From Sclerotiophoma versabilis (lineage: Eukaryota; Ascomycota; Dothideomycetes; Pleosporales; Didymellaceae): DNA of 64,000 bases. The notes beneath the pieces are model-generated. The model did no database searches. It saw only the letters and a program-made list of their open reading frames with translations, and was not told the origin of the DNA. The translations under genes were made by a program, and so were the position numbers. Of this stretch, positions 56,884 to 64,000 are shown piece by piece. The stretch lies in assembly GCA_012274445.1 (NCBI GenBank), contig JAAROD010000080.1:1612001-1676000 (forward strand), given 5' to 3'. Positions within the stretch are counted from its first letter, which is position 1, and each line of letters begins with the position of its first letter.

Positions 56884-58837
56884 ATGGATCTCTTCCGGCG
56901 ACACGAAGGGCACCATGAAGTGGCATCCAAGTCTTACTGGGCCTTTGGGTACTCATTTGAGCCCTTGAATGCCGAGCAGAGTCATCAGCGCCGCGAGAAC
57001 CTTGACTACTATGGCTTCGCAGCACAGTGGTCCGTTCTGGTTGTTTTCGTGCTATTCCAGATGTCCTTCGGCATCAGGTGGATTGTTACCAAAGGCATGC
57101 GCTACGAGCAGCCAAAGTCTCCTTCGTTCAACAAGAGCAGACAGAACACCCTGGGGTGGTTGAAGAGTCTGCACAGCCGGTATGCGAGGGTAATATGGTG
57201 GATGCAGAAGGACGTGGTTTCAAGATGGGATTGGGGAACAAGAGGAGAGTGGATTGGTGGAACCATCTGGACCGCATGGCTTCTCTACCTCTGCTTTGTA
57301 AACACTTCGCCTGGTAAGAACACTGTCGGTCTCCAACCTCGTCATCGTGTTGACCTCCTCAGACTATCTCCACCTCACAAAGCGCTTCGGCCAAATTGGA
57401 GCCTCACAGTTACCTCTGCACTACCTTCTGGCTATGCGAGCACCGTACTCACCAGTCCAATGGATCACACGTCTCTCGCACGAGCAGCTTAAAGCTGCCC
57501 ATCAAGTCCTCGGCCGCATCGTCTACTTCCTTTTCATTTTGCACGCAGTCTTCTATTTCGTCTTCTTCATCATGTCTGGTTTCCTTGCCAAGCGCATCAA
57601 AGACTGGGATGTCATCTTCGGCATTATCACGCTCATCCTCTTTGCCGCCATCAGCACTACAGCCCTCGCCTTCGTCCGCAGGAGGAACTACCGCATCTTC
57701 TACATCTCGCACATTGCCATCGCAAACCTTATCATCATCCCCATGTACTTCCATGTCTCACACATCCGGCTCTACGTCTACGAAATCATCGCTATAGAAT
57801 GCCTCCACCTCATCTCCCGCGCCATACGGCTGAACATGTACCAAGGCACTCTGCGCCTCCTCCCCGGCACGGACCTGGTGCAAATCCGCATTCCCCTTCC
57901 GGAAAACCACGCAGCCCTGAACTGGCACCCGGGGCAACACGTCTACCTGACTCGGCCGTGGAGCAGCGTGAAACCCCCCTCGTACTACCAGCGATGGCTG
58001 ATAGCAAACAAATCCAACCCCTTCACCATCGCCTCTCTCCCCTCGGTGGACCGGGAACTGCTCCTCGTTGCGCGCACGTTGAATGGGAACACCAAGCAGC
58101 TCGCCACCCTCGCACAGAAACTGTCGCAGGGTGGAAGTGGACTGCCCATGCTACCCACGGCGACGGGCGATATTCCAATCCTGCCTATTGCATTAGAGGG
58201 CCCGTACGGAGCATCGAACCGGTTGCCCGATCTGACTGATTTCGACAAAGTCCTGCTAGTAGCCGGCGGCGTGGGCGCAACATTTGTAATGCCCATCTAC
58301 CGCGCGATCGCAGAGTACCACGACACGACGCCCGGCGCAACACAAGTCCGGTTCATCTGGGCGGTGCAGAAACTCGCCGACACGCAATGGGCGTTCCCTG
58401 AGACGACGATGGAGAACGAGGACGCAAGAGATGAGCAGAGAGAAGAGGCGGTCAGCAACGGACTGCTGAATAAAGCGTCCACAGTCGAAGTCTACGTCAC
58501 CCGCCCTTCCGGCGGTGCAAGGCACGATGTGCCATCGTCCACTAGTCCGATCTTTGTTGTGGACGATGACGAGGAGGGCGAGCAGTTCGAGCTACAGGAG
58601 AACGAACAATTGTTGAGTATGGAGGAGCAAATGGAGCGGCCACGGAAGGGCATGACGGTCAAGAGCGGTCGACCAAAGATGAGGGAGATTGTGGATGAGG
58701 TGTTCAGTAGAGGAATGCGGACAGCGGTGATATGCTGCGGGCCAAAGAGGTTGACGGGGGATTTGAAGAAGAGTGTGGAAGTATACGTGAAGAAGGGGCA
58801 TGACATTTACTGGTACGATGAGACTTTTGGCTGGTGA
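56884..58837 (+). CDS. Ferric-reductase-type transmembrane oxidoreductase (FRE/NOX superfamily)
   Basis: Exons 56884-57313 and 57363-58837 with a 49-nt intron give 634 residues. An in-frame ATG at 56773 would add 37 residues. The ferric-reductase-like core has two H-x13-H pairs, His190/His204 and His260/His274, that would hold two hemes. The FAD domain has NWHPGQHVYL and SNPFTIASLP (Asn where HPFT is common). The NAD(P) domain has LLVAGGVGATFVMPI and ends CCGPKRL and DIYWYDETFGW. It probably reduces extracellular ferric/cupric ions, with electrons from NADPH. An acidic insert (about residues 550-590, with DDDEEGEQFELQENEQ) interrupts the NAD-binding lobe and is likely a cytosolic loop. Confidence 0.9.
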
Positions 58838-59680
58838 GGATGGATACATAGATCTACACTAGATGACGTTGTTTTGTTCGAATGCTTCGTCTGAGAATAT
58901 CAACGACGCTCTCCCTCAAAAAATCATGGCAAAGCTGCACACTCCCTCGCCTACCTGGTCTCCTCACCGCCGACATGGAAAGTGCTTTCCGGAGGTTGTT
59001 TCCAGCGAGCCAGTCAAACAGGTGCTGGATGTCCAGGACGTTAGGTGCCGTGGAGGCGCTGGACAGTCTGTCAGCCGCCACAGATATCGTGAAAAGTACT
59101 TCCCAGTCTCAACCTGCTTGTGTGATGAACAGTAGTGTCTAAGGTTTCCAACATGGGTTTCGCATTCTTGCTCCGGATCTTCACAGTGCTCGACCCCATC
59201 ATTCGACTTGGCGACGTGTTTGACGATCGCTTCGAGCGTCTCGCTGTCGATGCTCTTTAACGCTGCACAGTTGCGCGCACTCAGTGGCATGTTGACTGTC
59301 TGTTCTTATGAGAGACTGGTAGCTTGCGAGCTCAGAGCTTGTGTTGGAGAGCAGAGCGTGAAGTAACGGTGACTGTTATGGGTGAGATACTAGCGTGCTT
59401 GTTGCATTTGGCAGTCATGTACCTGCCCATGTGCTGCCCATTGTTCACTCAACTATGTCAGGAGCTTGACTGCCTCCAGCCTCCGTCGAAACAGCACACA
59501 GTTTATAACAAACACAGTAGGAAGACGCTTCCAAGAAGGACTTTTGGGGTAGAAGCACAGTCGATAGGACACGGTTCGCAACCGTATAGCATTGTTGGCA
59601 ACATTTCGCAATCTTGCTGTCTTCGAGCCGCAGTATTGAATCATACTGCGCTGTCTATACATCGAGCTCTTATACACAAT
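58838..59680. other. Convergent intergenic region
   Basis: This region lies between the 3' ends of the reductase gene (plus) and the BAG gene (minus). No gene is recognised. Confidence 0.5.
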
Positions 59681-60946
59681 CTACATATTCGACTTCTTCG
59701 CCGTCTCATCCAATTTGTTCAACATACCCTGCACCTCCTTTACCAATGCTTTCCTCTGCGCTCTTGCATCAGGATCGCCTTCAGTCTCTACACCATCTAG
59801 TTTGAAGATGATCTGCGTCAAGATGGTCTCACTCAACTTCTTGTATTCGAATTCCCTCTTGCTCTTCTCTCCAGGCGGGTTGCTCATAAACTGCACGCAC
59901 AGCGGGACAAACTCGGTGTGGAACTTGCTCGCAATGACATCAAGCTTTTGCGATGGTGTTTGTGGAGTCGCTGCTGGCTTTGGCTGTGGTGGTGCGGAGG
60001 ACGGTCGCGGGCCGCCAATATGCGAGGGGATAGGAAGGTATTCTGCGCCGGTAGGGGCGGCGGAGGAGTATCCTGGTGTTGAGGAGCCGGAGGTGGGTGC
60101 TGGGCCCTTCTTCTTGCCCTTCCTGCCGCCGCGTTTTCTCGACTTCTTCTTGCCGGAGCTGTTCGCGCCAGAGTCGACATCGTCCGAGTCGGAGCCCTCA
60201 TTATCGCTCCATTGAGGCGCAGTCTGGTCTGCGCCTGGAGCGAGCCCGCCGGCGGGTGCTTCGCCGACTGTGACGAGAATCTCGCTGCCTGTGCCATCAC
60301 CACGGAGGCCTTCTTCGCGTGCGGTCCGCTCGTCAAATTTTAGGTTGCGGCCCTTGTGGAACATGCGTATCCTGCGGGCATCGTCGATGCCGAGCTTCTT
60401 CGCGGCCGCCTGCCTGACCGTACCAATCTTCAGATGTCCGTCACGTATGCTGTGCGCAGGGAAGTGGGTCGGGTAATGCGTCCTCTTCTCCTTGAAGACC
60501 ACAACATCCGTCTCGCGCTCTGGGTTCTTGTCGTCCCAGTCCACGATCTCTGGTGCTGCCCCGTTATTCTTTCGCAGATCTTCGTTTGTGATGTACGAGA
60601 AGTCAGAATCGTTCACGACACCTGAGCTGGGGTTCTGGCTCGGACGGCCAAAAGGCGAGAAGCGTCCGCCCCAGCTACCGCCGGCGCGAGAGAACCACGA
60701 CATAGTAATGAATATTGCAGCTAGTCCGATAGCAAGGGTTGTAAGGTATGAAGGGTCGTCGAAACGGGGGTTCGTGATAAAGTCTACGACCTCGGCGACG
60801 TGCAGGGTGTGAATGATTTTGGGGAGTATGTCCGTATTCTTTTCGTCCACGTGAATAGGCGGGACCGTGGTGGAAAGCGCAGGATGGTTCTTGAGGAAGT
60901 GGAATGACTTCTTCACGTCGTCGAGGAAGGTGTTGATCGACGCCAC
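59681..60946 (-). CDS. Membrane-anchored UBL-BAG co-chaperone
   Basis: Single exon on the minus strand, 421 residues. A single membrane segment lies at about residues 67-85 (LTTLAIGLAAIFITMSWF). A ubiquitin-like domain follows at about 146-228 (HLKIGTVRQAAAKKLG, RIRMFHKGRNLKFDERT). After an acidic patch and a Lys/Arg-rich stretch (GKKKSRKRGGRKGKKK, about 265-280) and a Pro-rich linker, the C-terminal BAG domain spans about 331-416. The order TM-UBL-BAG is that of fission yeast Bag102 and resembles yeast Snl1. It should act as a nucleotide-exchange factor that recruits Hsp70 to the ER/nuclear membrane, and the basic stretch could bind ribosomes, as reported for Snl1. Confidence 0.88.
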   Translation of the reverse strand: MASINTFLDDVKKSFHFLKNHPALSTTVPPIHVDEKNTDILPKIIHTLHVAEVVDFITNPRFDDPSYLTTLAIGLAAIFITMSWFSRAGGSWGGRFSPFGRPSQNPSSGVVNDSDFSYITNEDLRKNNGAAPEIVDWDDKNPERETDVVVFKEKRTHYPTHFPAHSIRDGHLKIGTVRQAAAKKLGIDDARRIRMFHKGRNLKFDERTAREEGLRGDGTGSEILVTVGEAPAGGLAPGADQTAPQWSDNEGSDSDDVDSGANSSGKKKSRKRGGRKGKKKGPAPTSGSSTPGYSSAAPTGAEYLPIPSHIGGPRPSSAPPQPKPAATPQTPSQKLDVIASKFHTEFVPLCVQFMSNPPGEKSKREFEYKKLSETILTQIIFKLDGVETEGDPDARAQRKALVKEVQGMLNKLDETAKKSNM

Positions 60947-61732
60947 GGTGAAGGGTTAGCGAGCCAGTCCCGCCACAGAAGCAGGGCTGTTCACGCGATC
61001 GCAGGTGACGTATGGAAGCGGGTACAGAAGTGCTGTTTGGCGGTGAGTGGGGTCGTAAGCATGCGAATTGCTGATCGGCGAATTGTTCGAGCGAAACTGA
61101 CGTCGCCGGAGAGCACCCGAGCACGAGCGTCTTTGACAGGTCTGACTAAGCTAGACTCACGCGTGCTTCAAGTAGTCGCAACACAGTCACTGAAGATGAA
61201 GGATGCCGCTCGATTCATGTGTTACACGAGGCAAGTGTTTGAAGACATGGTCGATTGAGTATCTATGCATTGTACCACACTCAACGCAGCTTGTTGTGAT
61301 ACAGCTCTAGGCCAGCCTCAGCTGTCTCTTCGCCCGTGAATCGTTCAAAGTTGCTACTTCATTCGCCCAAAGGCTCCTTAATACATAGTAAAGTCTGCAC
61401 TCATTCGCTCCCGCCTGTCCCTACAGACAACAGCGAAGTGTGTGTGTGCTCATCGACAGCGAAGTCGTTGGATGCGTATATCTTGACGCGGGGCTATATC
61501 TAGAAACGTATATACCGGTCCAGCACCGGATGTAAAAGGTACGATGATCTGGATGACAACTCAAAGGAAAACTAAGTGGGACGCTGTACGCTACGAACCC
61601 AGTAATACAGAGGTGGAAAGGAAGGCAGAGGTATAGCCACCCGCGCTCAAACGCCATATACATTAGGAAACGATTTTGTCGGCAGTATATCTTGAAGGTG
61701 TAAAAGGAAATGGGTATATGCAAGGACGCATG
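60947..61732. other. Intergenic region
   Basis: Upstream region of the BAG gene and 3' flank of the TeaR-like gene. Nothing is recognised. Confidence 0.5.
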
Positions 61733-63286
61733 CTACATGACGATGCAGCATTTGCCTTTCTTCTCAGGGATCTCTTCGCTCGGCTCCGGAAGTCGGGTTG
61801 TCTTAGGCTCATTGCTGGGTACTCGCTTGATCGAAGCGGGCTTTGGCGAAGGCACACGAGGGCTTTGTGCTATCGTAGGAGTGAGTTTGAATTGAGGCTG
61901 TTCAACTGCTGGGGACCTGTCGGTGACAGGATCAACCTTCTCGTCTGAGGGTGAAGACTGCTTATCTGGGCCCGAGAGCGGCCACTGTGCGTCCTCCCTC
62001 TCTTTCTCGAGTGCAATGGGATCAATTTGGGACAGACGTTGGCCTCCCGTCTCTTCAGTATTGAGCAGCCTGAAGTCTGTGTCGTACATGGAGCCTACAC
62101 GACCCTCGTTCTCCCACTGCTCTTGCTGCATACGCTTGGCGTGCGTGGGAATAATCTGCTGGTCAGGCGGGAGACGCGGGTCAGGCTTGTACATGGTCGC
62201 AATCCAGGGCGCTTCTCCTTCAGGTCGATGGCCAGTGGTTGGACGAGAGACAGCATTCCCGCTCGTGCCAGGGCGTTTGTTCGCTCCTGAGACCTGCCTC
62301 GACTTAGGCGTAGACCGTGATGTAGTGCTGGTCTTTCTCGCGCCTGCAGCAGCCGTCGTCTTGCCTGGAGTCTTCGCCTTGACCGGTGATTTCGGAGGTT
62401 GCTTCATGGACGATCCACTAGCCGAAGAGGAGTTGTTGCGGGTATGGCCAAGTTTTTTCCCGTCCATGATGTCGTCAAGAAGCACTTGGCTTCCTATGCT
62501 TCCACTTCGCACTCGCGCACCAGCAGCAGCAATGTCCCCATTCCAGTTGGCGCTGCCTGTTCGTGATCTCGGCAAAGGTGCGTCGCGGTCTGCAACTGCT
62601 GCTGGCACAGGTATGCCACTCGTCTTGGGGAGAGGAATGCGAGACGTGCTAGGCCTTACAGTGTGGTTCGTCCGCGACGACGGTGGTTGCATCTCTGGCG
62701 CTGGGTCCTCGCTACTTGTTGGACTCCATGCATGATAATGCTGCTCGCCCATGGCTTCCTCGTCTTCGGCAGGAATGGGAGACACCACCCGTCTTTCGTA
62801 GCGGTCGTCGCCATTCTGCAAACCCTCGGCCAGCTCAGAGTTGGTACGGTCTCGTGTTCGTCGTGTGGCGCTCTGCGACCGGCTGTTCGATCTGCTTGTG
62901 CGCCCAACTCTGAAACCAGCCTCCTCCATTTCCCTAATCTCGATCTCCTTCAACTTGTCTCGGTGTATCCAGTTGTTCTGATCGGCTTCTGGATCTACAG
63001 GGCTGCCAGTAGTGGTCTTTTTCGCACCGCGGCCCCTGACTGATGCTGGCGGCCCCATCTTGCCTTTGGTGTTGCTCTTCACGTATGAACCGTCTTGTTC
63101 AGCGCTGGCGATCATGTCTCGACTTGGCTTCTTGTGCAGTGAGCTTGCACGCCCCGAAGCTTGGGTCGCCCTGTCGTCCTCATACTGGAGCTGCGATTCC
63201 CAAGTCGTCGAACGAACTGGCTTTACAAAGCCATTGGCTTGTGAGGTGTGCGGTTTGCCGTACGCGGGCACTGAAGTGCCGGACAT
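61733..63286 (-). CDS. teaR: TeaR-like prenylated cell-end marker receptor
   Basis: Single exon on the minus strand, 517 residues. It is mostly disordered, rich in Ser, Arg, Thr and Pro. The C-terminus is GKCCIVM: Cys-Ile-Val-Met forms a CAAX box, and the adjacent Cys is a possible palmitoylation site, so membrane anchoring is expected. Two better-conserved blocks stand out: NNWIHRDKLKEIEIREMEEAGFRVGR (about residues 104-129, named here by its ends NNWIHRD and GFRVGR), and APWIATMYKPDPRLPPDQQ followed by IIPTHAKRMQQEQWE (about 357-392). These blocks and the CAAX end fit the fungal TeaR/Mod5 family, which anchors TeaA/Tea1 at hyphal tips and links microtubules to polarity. The assignment rests on remembered family features, so it is probable rather than certain. 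Confidence 0.7.
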   Translation of the reverse strand: MSGTSVPAYGKPHTSQANGFVKPVRSTTWESQLQYEDDRATQASGRASSLHKKPSRDMIASAEQDGSYVKSNTKGKMGPPASVRGRGAKKTTTGSPVDPEADQNNWIHRDKLKEIEIREMEEAGFRVGRTSRSNSRSQSATRRTRDRTNSELAEGLQNGDDRYERRVVSPIPAEDEEAMGEQHYHAWSPTSSEDPAPEMQPPSSRTNHTVRPSTSRIPLPKTSGIPVPAAVADRDAPLPRSRTGSANWNGDIAAAGARVRSGSIGSQVLLDDIMDGKKLGHTRNNSSSASGSSMKQPPKSPVKAKTPGKTTAAAGARKTSTTSRSTPKSRQVSGANKRPGTSGNAVSRPTTGHRPEGEAPWIATMYKPDPRLPPDQQIIPTHAKRMQQEQWENEGRVGSMYDTDFRLLNTEETGGQRLSQIDPIALEKEREDAQWPLSGPDKQSSPSDEKVDPVTDRSPAVEQPQFKLTPTIAQSPRVPSPKPASIKRVPSNEPKTTRLPEPSEEIPEKKGKCCIVM

Positions 63287-64000
63287 GAAGGCTTCCTGAT
63301 CGTAGGATTGTCTCTGCAGAATGTCATCAGCAATGTCTCATAGCGTTTGGTGTGGGCAGGAGCCTAGAATTCTTGATTTTGGGCAGCCATGGATTGAGTT
63401 CGCGCTACTGCCATACATCATTGACAGCCGCGGTAGTGCCAGTGACGGCGATCCCTGACCCAAGATTATGTGCCATGGTGACGTAAAAGGAGATCAAGAA
63501 AAGGGCAAACGCACCGAACGGTCCAGAGGAACAGCGAATTCCCACGACCCTACTGCGCCGTGCGAGCTGCTGGGCGGCGTTAATTGTTGAACTTGCGCGG
63601 GCTGTCGTGACGAGGCAAGGGCAGCCATAGGACGTGCTGCCGGCTGCGGTCAGAAGATGATGTGAGGCGACCACAGCTCTCGCATGCGAAGAAGCACTGT
63701 TTGGCGGGCGGGTCAGGTGCTGGTTGCGATGCCGACGTTGTGGAATGTTTCGAGCACAGGGAAGAGGCAAGGCGCGGTGTCCGGGATGATCGTGGTAAGC
63801 AATATCGAGCTGGCGACAGAGCTGCGGGAACGGGAGAGACCCTCGAAAACGTTGACCAAAGCCGCTGGGAAGAAGAGCGATAAGGAGAGCCTCAGCAAGT
63901 GAGGAGGTGCGCGGAGGACTATGAAGAGGGGGGCTGCATGCACGAGGCCAGTTCCCTGCAGCTGCTGGTCGCGTAAATTAGAAAACGCAGTTTGCTTGAA
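63287..64000. other. Upstream region of the TeaR-like gene at the window edge
   Basis: No supported gene is seen. Short frames on both strands show no family resemblance. It may hold the leader of the TeaR-like gene and the promoter of a gene outside the window. Confidence 0.4.

Noticed and set aside
61923..62735. 270-codon plus-strand frame opposite the TeaR-like gene
   Set aside because: Antisense shadow of a Ser/Arg-rich coding region.

Overview
The window is nuclear DNA from a filamentous ascomycete (Pezizomycotina). It is most likely a dothideomycete, possibly close to Pleosporales; the order is an inference. The evidence is as follows. Genes carry short introns of about 46-72 nt with GTAAGT-like donors and CTAAC/CTGAC-like branch sites. 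Gene spacing is about 1-4 kb. The families are typical of this group: PacC, cell-wall-integrity MAPKK, TeaR-like, DUF3074, DUF3602, But2 and 2EXR proteins, GH10 and GH36 enzymes. I see no tRNA, rRNA, CRISPR array or intact transposon.

Left part (1-12 kb): an NRPS-like adenylate-forming reductase cut by the window edge, a secreted GH36 alpha-galactosidase, two small secreted cysteine-containing proteins in a gene-sparse stretch, and a two-exon gene for mitochondrial ATP synthase subunit 8. This last gene is the most notable object in the window. Atp8 is normally encoded in mitochondrial DNA. Here a 48-residue Atp8 core in nuclear-style codons follows an Arg/Ala-rich presequence, and a 54-nt intron lies at the junction.

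Middle part (12-34 kb): an NmrA/isoflavone-reductase-like protein with an eroded Rossmann loop, an MFS transporter, a 4.3-kb stretch without a recognisable gene, a Mup1-like amino-acid permease with eight exons, the cell-wall-integrity MAP kinase kinase, cytosolic Phe-tRNA synthetase beta, and a GPI-anchored repeat-rich cell-wall protein.

Right part (35-64 kb): a But2-family secreted protein, a 2EXR protein, a DUF3074/coiled-coil protein, an FSH1-type serine hydrolase, a long disordered protein with a four-fold Lys/Ser/Asp-Leu motif, a DUF3602 (GRGGAGN) protein, the pH regulator PacC with candidate PacC sites upstream of it, a GH10 xylanase, a nucleoside hydrolase whose active-site motif sits on a 15-nt microexon, a ferric-reductase-type oxidoreductase, a TM-UBL-BAG co-chaperone, and a TeaR-like CAAX protein of the cell-end marker system.

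The genes do not form one pathway. They are a mix of housekeeping, signalling (PacC, MKK), secreted plant-polymer enzymes and surface proteins. Coordinates of multi-exon genes give the whole span from start to stop codon, with exons listed in the text. All splice sites were read by eye from frame continuity and GT-AG signals, so they are predictions.
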